DNA of 9,227 nucleotides, taken from positions 1-9,227 of the forward strand of contig CAJXAU010000039.1 in assembly GCA_913050205.1 (NCBI GenBank), read 5' to 3'. Position 1 is the stretch's first letter, and every line of letters begins with the position of its first letter. Positions 1 through 6,500 of the stretch are shown piece by piece. The position numbers and the translations under genes were made by a program. The notes under the pieces were generated by a model that was given only the letters and a program-made list of their open reading frames with translations, had not been told where the DNA came from and searched no databases. The stretch is from an uncultured Verrucomicrobiota bacterium. Its GTDB lineage: Bacteria; Verrucomicrobiota; Verrucomicrobiia; Limisphaerales; UBA1096.

Positions 1-470
1 GGGCCAACGCCAGCAACACACCCTACCGCAAGTTCAAGTCCACCGACTACGAAGGTGGCATCCGCACCCCGTTCATCGCCCACTGGCCGGGCGTCATCAA
101 GCCGGGCATGACCGATCAGGTTGGCCACATCATCGACGTCTCCGCCACCTTCCGGGACATCACCGGAGCGAAGTACCCCAAGCAAATCAACGGCCACAAG
201 ACTCTGCCACCCGTCGGCAAATCCCTCCTGCCCATCTTCAAGGGCGAGCAGCGCGAACCTCACAAGGAAATCTACTGGCACTTCAGCCGGGCCAACGCCG
301 TCCGCCAAGGCGACTTGAAACTTGTCCGCTCCGGCAAGGCATGGGAACTCTACGACCTCAAGGCTGACCCCACCGAAACCAAAAACCTCGCCAAGCAAAT
401 GCCCGAGAAAGCCCGGGAACTCGCCAACCTCTGGGAGGCCTGGAGCAAGACCAACCAACACAAGCAGTAG
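1..470 (+). CDS. Sulfatase (arylsulfatase A-like), C-terminal part only
   Basis: This is the 3' end of a gene that begins before the window; the reading frame starts at base 3. It is a type I sulfatase, an enzyme that hydrolyses sulfate esters, probably on sulfated polysaccharides or glycans. The visible part begins NASNTPYRKFKSTDYEGGIRTP, here shown in two pieces: NTPYRKFKS and YEGGIRTPF. This is the conserved late block of the family (N-x-P-x-R...K...EGG-x-R-x-P), whose Lys and Arg help bind the sulfate. It ends with the usual C-terminal subdomain (AWELYDLKADPTETKNLA), in which 'LYDL..DP.E..NL' is highly typical. The formylglycine Cys motif and N-terminal metal ligands lie outside the window, so activity cannot be judged. 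The next sulfatase starts 12 to 30 bases downstream on the same strand, so the two are probably co-transcribed. The family is sure; the substrate is unknown. Confidence 0.93.
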   Translation, partial: ANASNTPYRKFKSTDYEGGIRTPFIAHWPGVIKPGMTDQVGHIIDVSATFRDITGAKYPKQINGHKTLPPVGKSLLPIFKGEQREPHKEIYWHFSRANAVRQGDLKLVRSGKAWELYDLKADPTETKNLAKQMPEKARELANLWEAWSKTNQHKQ

Positions 471-482
471 CCAACGGTTCCA

Positions 483-1952
483 ATGCATCGGTTACTCACC
501 ATGAAATTGGTTCATTCCCTTCTTCTGTTCGCTTTTGCTTCTGTCGCCTTTGCTGCCAAGCCCAACGTTCTCTTTGTGATTTCCGATGACCTGAACACCG
601 CGCTCAGTGGGTTGGGGCATCCAGAGTGTAAAACACCGCACCTCGATAAGTTTGCCAGGACCGGGGTCAGCTTCACGCGGGCGTTCTGTCAGTTTCCACT
701 ATGCGGACCGTCCCGTGCGTCGATCATGTCCGGGCAATATCCGATCGCGAACGGCGTCACCGGCAACGGTGGACACCTGAGCCCGCATCGCATGACGTTA
801 CCCCGGTATTTCGGCACACACGGTTACTGGAACGCGCGCGTCAGCAAAATTTTTCACATGGGTATCCCGATCGATATCGTGCAGGGAACCCCCGGCCGTG
901 ACCACGCGCCGTCATGGGCCGAGGCTCACAACATTCGTGCGATGGAGACGCTGACCCCCGGCAAAGTGGCCAACTTCACTGAACCGGAGGTTGTGGCTGG
1001 ATACCCCAAGCTGCGAGAGCAATGGCAAGGAGCGGAACCGGGCGACAATCGCTACAGTATGCCACGATCCGTTCGCGGCGACTTTGCCGTGGTGGAGGTG
1101 GCCGACAGGGACGCCTCACTTCTGCCCGACACCTTGGCCGCCGACAAGGCCATCGGGCTGCTTCGTCAACGGGCCGGGCAAAAGCAGCCATTCTTCCTTG
1201 CCGTTGGTTTTGTACGGCCGCACTTCCCATTCATTTCCACCGAAAGCAGCCTGCGGCCGTACGATCCCAAGACCACCGCGCTGCCCAAGTTTCCCTCGGA
1301 CGATCAGGCCGACATGCCGGCGCAGGCCGTCGCCAAGGACATGATGCTTGCAGACGATGCCGTGCGCCAACTGCGCCGGGGTTACTACGGGGCGGTGAGT
1401 TTCATGGATGAACAATTTGGCCGACTGATGGCTGAACTGGATCGACTCAAGCTGCGCGACAACACCATCGTCGTGTTCGTCTCAGACCACGGCTACCTGC
1501 TTGGAGAGCATCGCATGTGGAAAAAGTCTCGGCTTTGGGAGGAGGCCATCCGCACGCCGCTCATCATCTCCGCCCCCGGCAGTTCGAAGGGTACGCGTTG
1601 CGATCGTGTGGTGGAACTGGTTGACCTCTATCCCACGCTAGTCGAGCTGGCCGGTCTCCCGCCCGAGCCCGGGACGCAGGGCCAAAGCCTCGTGCCGTTG
1701 CTGGAGAATCCCAAGGCCAAACTTGCTCGGAAAGATGCATTGATCTTCACCAGCCGCGGCCGCGGTCTGCGCACAGAACGCTGGGCCTTCATGTGGTACC
1801 CGGCCAAGCGCAACAATCGGGAGGCGTTCATGCTCTACGACATGAAGAACGACCCCGGCCAATTCGCAAACCTTGCCGACGACCCCAGATACACTGGGGT
1901 TAAAACAAGGCTGTACCGTCGCCTGCGCGAACGGATCGCCAGCGTGAAATAG
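483..1952 (+). CDS. Exported sulfatase, iduronate-2-sulfatase-like
   Basis: This is a complete type I sulfatase of up to 489 residues, predicted to be exported and to cleave sulfate esters, perhaps from uronic-acid-containing glycans. Numbering is from the ATG at 483. The ATG at 501 (residue 7) is the better start because it gives a clean signal peptide, MKLVHSLLLFAFASVAFA, ending before AKPNVLF; neither start has a Shine-Dalgarno site. Metal ligands are in the DD pair 35-36 (VISDDLN). The formylglycine motif is C74-G-P-S-R78, the Cys-type C-x-P-S-R signature that needs a maturation enzyme not present here. K122, H247, the D335-H336 pair (VSDHGYLLGEH) and K347/K348 sit where human iduronate-2-sulfatase has its catalytic residues. 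The C-terminal subdomain ends LYDMKNDPGQFANLA. All key residues look intact. The iduronate-sulfatase name reflects family resemblance; the true substrate cannot be read from sequence. Confidence 0.93.
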   Translation: MHRLLTMKLVHSLLLFAFASVAFAAKPNVLFVISDDLNTALSGLGHPECKTPHLDKFARTGVSFTRAFCQFPLCGPSRASIMSGQYPIANGVTGNGGHLSPHRMTLPRYFGTHGYWNARVSKIFHMGIPIDIVQGTPGRDHAPSWAEAHNIRAMETLTPGKVANFTEPEVVAGYPKLREQWQGAEPGDNRYSMPRSVRGDFAVVEVADRDASLLPDTLAADKAIGLLRQRAGQKQPFFLAVGFVRPHFPFISTESSLRPYDPKTTALPKFPSDDQADMPAQAVAKDMMLADDAVRQLRRGYYGAVSFMDEQFGRLMAELDRLKLRDNTIVVFVSDHGYLLGEHRMWKKSRLWEEAIRTPLIISAPGSSKGTRCDRVVELVDLYPTLVELAGLPPEPGTQGQSLVPLLENPKAKLARKDALIFTSRGRGLRTERWAFMWYPAKRNNREAFMLYDMKNDPGQFANLADDPRYTGVKTRLYRRLRERIASVK

Positions 1953-1962
1953 GATTTATATT

Positions 1963-1988
1963 CGCTTGGCCAAGCGCTTGGCCAAGCG
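1963..1988. repeat. Two overlapping copies of palindrome CGCTTGGCCAAGCG between convergent genes
   Basis: Copies at 1963-1976 and 1975-1988 share two bases, giving a 12-bp period and a 26-bp perfect palindrome. It lies in the 43-bp gap between the stop of the sulfatase (1952) and the stop of the convergent DAHP synthase (1996). It could fold into a hairpin in either transcript and might help end transcription from both sides, but there is no U-tract on either side, so it is not a canonical intrinsic terminator. Confidence 0.9.
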
Positions 1989-1995
1989 GGCGGAA

Positions 1996-3012
1996 TTACA
2001 GCTCGCGACCAACCGATTCCGCGATTGGCTTGAGTTCCTTCATCAGTTCTCCAAATCCCTCGAGATCGATTTGCTGGGCAGCATCACTGATCGCATGAGC
2101 AGGGTCGGGGTGAACTTCAATGAGCAGTGCGTCTGCACCCATGGCCACGGCGCCCTTGCACATTGCGCGGACGAGAGCCGCCTTGCCGCAGCCTTGGCTG
2201 GGATCGACGACCACCGGGCAGTGCGACTCGTTTTTCACCACCGCCACCGCCGATAGGTCGAGGGTGTTGCGGGTGTAATCCTCAAACGTCCGGACGCCGC
2301 GCTCGCAGAAAAGCAGGTTTGGGTTTTGGTTGGCCAAAACATACTCACCGGCCAGCAACCATTCCATAATACGCATCGACATGCCGCGCTTGAGCAGTAC
2401 CGGCTTGCCGGTTTTGGCGGCTGCGATGAGTAGTTGAAAGTTTTGCGCATTGCGGGTGCCGATCTGCAGCATGTCGGCGTACTCGGCCACCAGTCCGGCG
2501 TGATCCTGTGAGAGCAATTCAGTGACGATCGGCAGGCCGGTTTCCTCCCGGGCCTTGGCCAACAGTTTGAGGCCGTCTTCGCCCATGCCCTGAAATTCGT
2601 AGGGTGAAGTGCGCGGCTTGTACGCACCGCCCCGGAGCATGGTCGCGCCGGCTGCCTTGACCGCGTGCGCGGTTTTCATGAGCTGCTCTTCGCTCTCCAC
2701 GGAGCAGGGGCCGGCCATCACCTGAATTTTTTTGCCGCCCACGATGACGCCGCCGGCGTTGACGGTGGAGTCCTCCGGGTGTGCCTCGCGACTGACGAGT
2801 TTGTGGCGTTGCTGGATCGGTGTGACGGACTCGACCTGCGGCCAGGCGTTGAGAACATCGAGGTCGCAGTGAGAATGCTCATCGCCAATGGCGCCGATCA
2901 CTGTTCGTGCCACGCCGTGCATGACGTGGGGTTTGTAGCCGAGTTTTTTGATTTCCTCGACCACGGCCTGTTCCTCCTCGGGGGAGACACTGTTTTTAAG
3001 TACGACTATCAT
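1996..3012 (-). CDS. aroF: 3-deoxy-7-phosphoheptulonate (DAHP) synthase, type I-beta, with N-terminal regulatory domain
   Basis: The enzyme condenses phosphoenolpyruvate with erythrose 4-phosphate, the first step of the shikimate pathway to Phe, Tyr and Trp; it is cytoplasmic. At 338 residues it matches the Thermotoga-type enzyme in length: a ferredoxin-like/ACT-like domain at about 1-65 (MIVVLKNSVSPEEEQAVVEE), which in that subtype binds aromatic feedback inhibitors, then a TIM barrel. Barrel motifs are AGPCSVE (100-106, metal ligand C103), KPRTSPYEFQG (132-142), IGTRNAQNF (184-192), LLKRG (206-210), ERGVRTFE (237-244) and IEVHPDP (298-304), with E299 and D310 as further metal ligands. Residue 273 is Gln in DPSQGCGK, where the family has the metal-binding His of DPSH. 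The ATG at 3012 has no close Shine-Dalgarno site (AGGA is about 20 bases upstream). An attenuator precedes it. Monocistronic: the next gene downstream is convergent. Confidence 0.95.
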   Translation of the reverse strand: MIVVLKNSVSPEEEQAVVEEIKKLGYKPHVMHGVARTVIGAIGDEHSHCDLDVLNAWPQVESVTPIQQRHKLVSREAHPEDSTVNAGGVIVGGKKIQVMAGPCSVESEEQLMKTAHAVKAAGATMLRGGAYKPRTSPYEFQGMGEDGLKLLAKAREETGLPIVTELLSQDHAGLVAEYADMLQIGTRNAQNFQLLIAAAKTGKPVLLKRGMSMRIMEWLLAGEYVLANQNPNLLFCERGVRTFEDYTRNTLDLSAVAVVKNESHCPVVVDPSQGCGKAALVRAMCKGAVAMGADALLIEVHPDPAHAISDAAQQIDLEGFGELMKELKPIAESVGREL

Positions 3013-3039
3013 TTTGGTTTAAACTTTTGTTGTTCCTGT

Positions 3040-3074
3040 AAAATAAAAAAACCGCAGGCTTTGTCTGCCTGCGG
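3040..3074 (-). terminator. Intrinsic terminator in the leader upstream of DAHP synthase (attenuator)
   Basis: Read on the - strand, the stem arm CCGCAGGC (3074-3067) and the arm GCCTGCGG (3059-3052) pair over 8 perfect bp around a 7-base loop (AGACAAA). Seven T residues, one A and four more T follow directly (3051-3040). This is a textbook Rho-independent terminator, active only in the - direction. It ends about 28 bases before the DAHP synthase ATG, so it would cut off that gene unless prevented. It also lies about 175 bases beyond the end of the upstream operon, whose readthrough it would stop as well. Confidence 0.92.
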
Positions 3075-3101
3075 CTTGGTAAATTCTTTCTGGTGTGTTT
3101 C

Positions 3102-3191
3102 TCAGATTTCCAAGGCGCGCAGGCAGTACCGGCTGGTAAACCGATACCAGCGGCTAAAATATCCAAAAAACTGTGCGGCCTGAAAACTCAC
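3102..3191 (-). CDS. Aromatic leader peptide (29 codons) of the DAHP synthase attenuator
   Basis: The ORF runs from GTG (3191-3189) to TGA (3104-3102). It encodes 29 residues, nine of them aromatic: F3, F8, F9, Y11, F12, W15, Y16, F18 and Y22. The densest part, residues 7-18, reads QFFGYFSRWYRF. Such a run just before an antiterminator and terminator in front of an aromatic biosynthesis gene is the hallmark of a stalling leader peptide, not of a functional protein. Five Phe, three Tyr and one Trp codons suggest it senses all three end products of the pathway. GTG is the only usual start codon close to the run, and no Shine-Dalgarno site precedes it; TTG at 3209 is in frame upstream. If the predicted promoter is right, the mRNA would begin at or a few bases before the GTG, meaning leaderless translation. 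Confidence 0.78.
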   Translation of the reverse strand: MSFQAAQFFGYFSRWYRFTSRYCLRALEI

Positions 3192-3199
3192 GGCGGCGC

Positions 3200-3227
3200 A
3201 GCGTACCAAACGCCGATTGGCTGTCAA
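3200..3227 (-). promoter_or_regulatory. Predicted sigma70-type promoter for the leader and DAHP synthase
   Basis: On the - strand a perfect -35 box TTGACA (3227-3222) is followed, after 16 bases, by TACGCT (3205-3200). This matches TATAAT at the three most conserved positions (TA...T) and carries an extended -10 TGn just before it (TGG). The predicted start of transcription is near 3195-3191, giving a leader of about 180 bases before the DAHP synthase ATG. The -10 is weak apart from the TGn extension. Confidence 0.55.
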
Positions 3228-3235
3228 CGTGTTTC

Positions 3236-3249
3236 CGCTTGGCCAAGCG
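3236..3249. repeat. Palindrome CGCTTGGCCAAGCG directly after a stop codon
   Basis: An exact copy of the 14-bp palindrome abuts the TAG stop (3252-3250) of the DUF4340 gene with no spacing and lies 8 bp upstream of the predicted -35 box of the DAHP synthase leader. Because the same motif recurs inside coding regions, an operator role specific to this promoter is unlikely. Confidence 0.9.
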
Positions 3250-5031
3250 CTATGGCCTCGTCAGGCCAAGTGTCTGCAGGGTGGCGTTGTAGATGTTGCT
3301 AAACTCGCCGGGGGCAGTGAACAGGGTGGGGAGGCCGTAGTGTGGGGTCATTACGCGGGTACGGCCAAGCGGATCCTTGTTGCCGAACGCTAGGGTGAAT
3401 TTCTGTGAGCCGTCCGCGGTGTCCACTTCGGCGACGATCTGGTCGTTGCCGGGCTTGATCCCTGCGGCTTTGACGGCTGCATCACCCTCGCCGATCCACT
3501 CGACAGCCGTCATGACGCCCATCCGGTAGATGGACTCTTCGAGCATGGCCGACTGGATCTGGTCGAGTGCCTTGTTTTGCGCATCACGCCAGGTGGCGTT
3601 GGGTAGGCGCAGGAGTCGCGTCGGTTTGTTTTTCAGTGTGATGGTGACGGCGGCAACCTGATTGGTCGCAAACGACCAGAGCCGCCGGTCGCGTAACTTG
3701 AAATCTTCCTTTGGCAAAAGGATGGCCTGTGCACGGGGCAGGGCGACGATGGTCGGCTCGGCGTTCAGGCGGGCGAGCACCCGGCTGGTGTCGAACGTGC
3801 CAAACGCTATGGATTCATTCCACGCCCCAGTGGTGGCGGAGGTGCCACCAATTTTCAGGTTCATCCACGGGGTGTCTAATCCCTCTTTTTTAAAGTCGGC
3901 GGCGGAGGCGTTGTCCTTTACGAAATCGATCACCTGTCCGCTCCGGATGGCGCCCAGCATGTTATTCACCAACAATGTGTCGGCCGGGAAGGTTCGATTG
4001 CCGGTGACCTGCCATGAGTCATCAGTCTGCCGGGTCACGATGAACTTTTTCACCGTATCCACGGTGATCGCGGTGACCTCGTCAAGCGGTCTCCGAAAAA
4101 TGGTGTGATTGCGGAATTGGTCGTGCGGCAGCCGCAGCAGAGTCAATAGCCCGTCGTCCTGAATCGCCACGTTTCCGCGGGCAGAGTGCGTCACCCGGAT
4201 GGTGGGGTCCTTTTCATCTTTTGGTTTGCGGAAGGCCAGTTCGATCAACGTTTCGCCGCCCTTGGCCAGGCGCACGGTGGCGTCCGGTTCGGATGCAGTT
4301 GCCGTGGTATCCGGGGCGATCTGCACGATCCGCGCAAGTTGCATACGTTTGATCAATTGCAGGATGACGGACTGATCTGCCCCGGTGTCGATCGGCTCCT
4401 TCATTCGCCAAATACCATCGTTGTCCCGATCCAGTTGAACGGTGCGGCTTTGGCCCCAGAAACGCAGCGAGTCGAAGTCGAGATTCTCCGCGACGAGCCG
4501 CAGGTCGCGCCAGTCGTTGGCATCGCGCGGCACCCAGTTGGCGAGGTCGCTGTCGACGAGGATCGCCTCGCGTGTGCCGGGCAGCCGCACATAGGTCTGC
4601 CTCCCAAACAGCGCCGGGGCACCGACCTCAAGGGACTGCTCCTTCCCGCCGCTCTTCCAGCGAACCGTTGCCCGGTTTTCTTCGTTGAGACCGAACGTGG
4701 TCTCGTTTCCGGTCTCAGTCCAGTCCGCCTCGGCGATGCGCTGGCTGACGGTTAACTCGGAGAGCAGCTTGGCCAAGTGCTGCACTCGCTCGGGGTGGGC
4801 AGGATAATCGGGATCGGCCACACGCCACTGGCCGTTGGTATTTTGAGCCACGATGTTGGTCGCACCACGGGTGACGGTGAACGATTCGATCGAGTCCGCA
4901 GTTAATCCGGGGAACAGTCTCTCCGCTTGGCCAAGCGCTTGGCCGGTGGGTGTCATCAGCCCATCGACCACAACGGCCACGGCCAGCAACGCCGCCAACA
5001 CACTCAGCCATTTGAGTTCCTTCGGGTTCAT
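3250..5031 (-). CDS. DUF4340 domain protein, membrane-anchored partner of the Gld-type ABC system
   Basis: This is the last gene of the four-gene operon. The ATG at 5031 is chosen over one at 5109 because it overlaps the TGA of the GldG-like gene as ATGA, matching the other junction of the operon, and because the protein (593 residues) then begins with a typical anchor: MNPKELKWLS followed by a hydrophobic segment at about 10-24. The 26 residues gained from the earlier ATG look like shadow translation. The rest is predicted outside the membrane. It has repeated units of the DUF4340 type: 'GQWRVADPDYPAHPERVQHLAKLL' style segments (only partly quoted here as GQWRVADPDYP), GLNEENRATVRW, LEVGAPALFGRQTYVRL, and a similar later unit (SWQVTGNRTFPAD). 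DUF4340 proteins are widely found beside GldA/F/G-like genes; their biochemical role is not known. Residues 30-37 (GQALGQAE) are encoded by the repeat palindrome at 4924. Confidence 0.85.
   Translation of the reverse strand: MNPKELKWLSVLAALLAVAVVVDGLMTPTGQALGQAERLFPGLTADSIESFTVTRGATNIVAQNTNGQWRVADPDYPAHPERVQHLAKLLSELTVSQRIAEADWTETGNETTFGLNEENRATVRWKSGGKEQSLEVGAPALFGRQTYVRLPGTREAILVDSDLANWVPRDANDWRDLRLVAENLDFDSLRFWGQSRTVQLDRDNDGIWRMKEPIDTGADQSVILQLIKRMQLARIVQIAPDTTATASEPDATVRLAKGGETLIELAFRKPKDEKDPTIRVTHSARGNVAIQDDGLLTLLRLPHDQFRNHTIFRRPLDEVTAITVDTVKKFIVTRQTDDSWQVTGNRTFPADTLLVNNMLGAIRSGQVIDFVKDNASAADFKKEGLDTPWMNLKIGGTSATTGAWNESIAFGTFDTSRVLARLNAEPTIVALPRAQAILLPKEDFKLRDRRLWSFATNQVAAVTITLKNKPTRLLRLPNATWRDAQNKALDQIQSAMLEESIYRMGVMTAVEWIGEGDAAVKAAGIKPGNDQIVAEVDTADGSQKFTLAFGNKDPLGRTRVMTPHYGLPTLFTAPGEFSNIYNATLQTLGLTRP
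4768..4777. repeat. Shortened palindrome CTTGGCCAAG within the DUF4340 gene
   Basis: The 10-bp core of the palindrome is intact, while the outer bases differ (A before the left GCTT, T after the right AAG). It is read in the gene as HLAKLL, that is with frame TTG GCC AAG, a different frame from the copy at 4924 in the same gene. Confidence 0.6.
4924..4944. repeat. Palindrome CGCTTGGCCAAGCG plus a second half copy, inside the DUF4340 gene
   Basis: An exact 14-bp copy at 4924-4937 overlaps by two bases a further half unit CGCTTGGCC (4936-4944). This is the same 12-bp tandem arrangement as at 1963-1988 but with the second unit incomplete. It encodes GQALGQA just after the membrane anchor, in a stretch of low apparent conservation. 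Confidence 0.88.
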
Positions 5032-6497
5032 GATCGTTTCATCTGTCGGCGCCACCACAACAGGCCAAGGCCAAGCGTACCGCCCGGGAGCACGAGCAGT
5101 AGCACCCAAGTGATCGAGGTCATCTCCGAGCGGGAAAGGCTGATGCGATACTCGGTCACTGCGCGTGGTTCAATCTCCAGCAGGTGCGTCCGCTCGAGCA
5201 GCCAATTGACGGCGAGGTTGGCAAAATCCCGGTTGGCCCCGGCCTCGAACGCGCTGTTACCGAGGAACAACGAATCACCCGCGACGACGATCCGCGCCGG
5301 CGGTTGGCCTTCGTTCGCGTGCACCTTGGCGGCCGCGAGCGGGATCTTGCCCTGCTTCTCGACCGCGCCTTGGTTGTCCTGCGTCTGTACCACCGCTTGG
5401 CCGGATTCGGACGAATGCGCGAGCACCGATACCGGCGGTGGGTCGTCGTTTTCCTCCTCCGGTTCGGGAAAACCGACCGACCGAGGCAGCACCATTTGCA
5501 GGCGGCTACCAAGTATCGGCTTGGTGATCGGATGGCTGCCGAGATCCTCAACCAGCAATAGGCCGCTCTCGCCGGACTGCTCGTTTTTCGAGTCGGATAC
5601 CTGATTGATGCCGACTTCGAAATCGTAATCGGCAAGGAACGACTCCAGCCCGCTTGGGCGCTGAAGCGAGTAAAAGTTGAACAACGCGAACAGGCTGCCA
5701 CCGCTGCCGAGATACTCGCGCAGCTTGCCCAGTTCGGCCGGGCCGTACGGTGTGCGTGGTCCGGCGGAGATCAAAAGTCGGCAGTCGGCCGGGATTGCGT
5801 TCGTGCCAGCCAGCGAAACCTCCTGCAGCAGAAATCCCTTCTGTTGCAGCATGAGTGCGAACTTTGAGTAACCCCACTGGCCGCCCTGATCGCTGGCACG
5901 GTGTTCGCCGTGGCCGGTGACGAAACCGACCTTGGTTTGCGTCCCTTCGGTCACCGCGACAATGGCCGAGGTGAACAATTGTTCGCCGACGAAATGCGTC
6001 CGCCGGGCCTCGCGTTTTTCCATGAACTCGGAAAAGTCGAGGATCGACAACTCGCTGTCGTTGACCGCTTTGACCCGCTCGTTCACGGCGAACAAAACGC
6101 GGTTGCCCGGCGCGTTGGCCGGTGAGCGCAATTCCTGTTGTACCGCCTCTGCGCGTGCGGGGTCGCGTGCGAGATCGACCAATTCCAGTTTCACGCGTGG
6201 CGACACGCGCTCGTACTCAACCAGTAGGTTTCTGACCGGTTCAAACAAATCTGACTGCGTGTCGAACAGCGCCACCACGCGCACGTCGTTTGTCAGCGAG
6301 CCGAGGACTTTTTTCGTGAGCGGCGACAGGCTGTGGTCGGCCGACTGGGCGAGCGCGAATTTAGCGGGATTACGCAGAGCCAGCATATTCACCAACAGCA
6401 CGCACACGATGGCCATCAACGCCGCGAGCAAAACCCGCCGAGAAATCACCCGCCGTATCGTGGGCGAAAAACTGGCAAATTTAGACTGCTCTTCCAT
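5028..6497 (-). CDS. gldG: GldG-like ABC transport auxiliary protein
   Basis: The protein of 489 residues has a cytoplasmic N-terminus, a membrane segment at about 22-40 (VLLAALMAIVCVLLVNML), a long extracytoplasmic part and a C-terminal membrane segment at about 462-483 ending WWRRQMKRS. The body matches the GldG/ABC-transporter auxiliary family: 'HSLSPLTKKVLGSL' near the start, DVRVVALFDTQSDLFEPVRNLL, VGFVTGHGEHR, the SAGPRTPYGPAELGKLREYL segment (in part, LREYLGSGGSLFALF) and, near the end, RIVVAGDSLFLGNSAF. In Flavobacterium GldG works with GldA and GldF and is required for gliding; homologues in non-gliding bacteria have no settled role. It starts 3 bases after the stop of the permease gene and its TGA overlaps the DUF4340 ATG. 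The gldG name means homology and synteny only. Confidence 0.88.
   Translation of the reverse strand: MEEQSKFASFSPTIRRVISRRVLLAALMAIVCVLLVNMLALRNPAKFALAQSADHSLSPLTKKVLGSLTNDVRVVALFDTQSDLFEPVRNLLVEYERVSPRVKLELVDLARDPARAEAVQQELRSPANAPGNRVLFAVNERVKAVNDSELSILDFSEFMEKREARRTHFVGEQLFTSAIVAVTEGTQTKVGFVTGHGEHRASDQGGQWGYSKFALMLQQKGFLLQEVSLAGTNAIPADCRLLISAGPRTPYGPAELGKLREYLGSGGSLFALFNFYSLQRPSGLESFLADYDFEVGINQVSDSKNEQSGESGLLLVEDLGSHPITKPILGSRLQMVLPRSVGFPEPEEENDDPPPVSVLAHSSESGQAVVQTQDNQGAVEKQGKIPLAAAKVHANEGQPPARIVVAGDSLFLGNSAFEAGANRDFANLAVNWLLERTHLLEIEPRAVTEYRISLSRSEMTSITWVLLLVLPGGTLGLGLLWWRRQMKRS
5394..5402. repeat. Half copy of the palindrome (CGCTTGGCC) in the GldG-like gene
   Basis: This 9-base half unit is followed by GGA instead of AAGCG. 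It is read as SGQAV in the protein, the same frame as the GQA-type copies elsewhere. Other isolated half units on either strand are at 1802-1810, 3363-3371, 5069-5077 and 7803-7811. Any one alone could be chance. Confidence 0.45.
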
Positions 6498-6500
6498 CGG

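Larger units (their letters stand above)
3040..3191 (-). promoter_or_regulatory. Putative ribosome-mediated attenuator of the DAHP synthase gene
   Basis: Four elements occur in the right order on the - strand. (1) A leader ORF (3191-3102) has nine aromatic codons. (2) The antiterminator segment CTGCCTGCG at 3126-3118 begins at the last base of the final aromatic codon. (3) CGCAGGCAG at 3073-3065 is its perfect 9-base complement and overlaps the 5' arm of the terminator. (4) The terminator 3' arm and T-tract follow. Pairings 2:3 and 3:4 exclude each other. A ribosome stalled for lack of charged Phe, Tyr or Trp tRNA at codons 8-18 leaves segment 2 free, so 2:3 forms and the gene is read. A ribosome that reaches the stop at 3102 partly covers segment 2, so the terminator forms. 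A further hairpin, GCTGGTA/TACCAGC (3151-3145 with 3138-3132), lies inside the leader ORF. The elements are seen in the sequence; the mechanism is inferred from known trp and phe attenuators. Confidence 0.82.

Noticed and set aside
2665..3183. + strand ORF of 172 codons covering the aroF 5' region and the leader
   Set aside because: It is the complement of the DAHP synthase N-terminal domain and of the attenuator; no family resemblance or ribosome binding site.
3013..3193. T-box or other tRNA/metabolite riboswitch in the aroF leader
   Set aside because: I found no T-box consensus or other known aptamer; the aromatic short ORF with mutually exclusive stems explains the leader better.
3236..3249. 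Palindrome as a repressor operator for the aroF promoter
   Set aside because: The same 14-mer occurs five more times, mostly within coding regions far from promoters, so proximity to the -35 box is probably incidental.
5032..5109. Extended N-terminus of the DUF4340 protein from the ATG at 5109
   Set aside because: The extra 26 residues lie inside the GldG-like gene, look like shadow sequence, and would put a non-hydrophobic tail before the anchor; the ATGA overlap start at 5031 fits the operon better.
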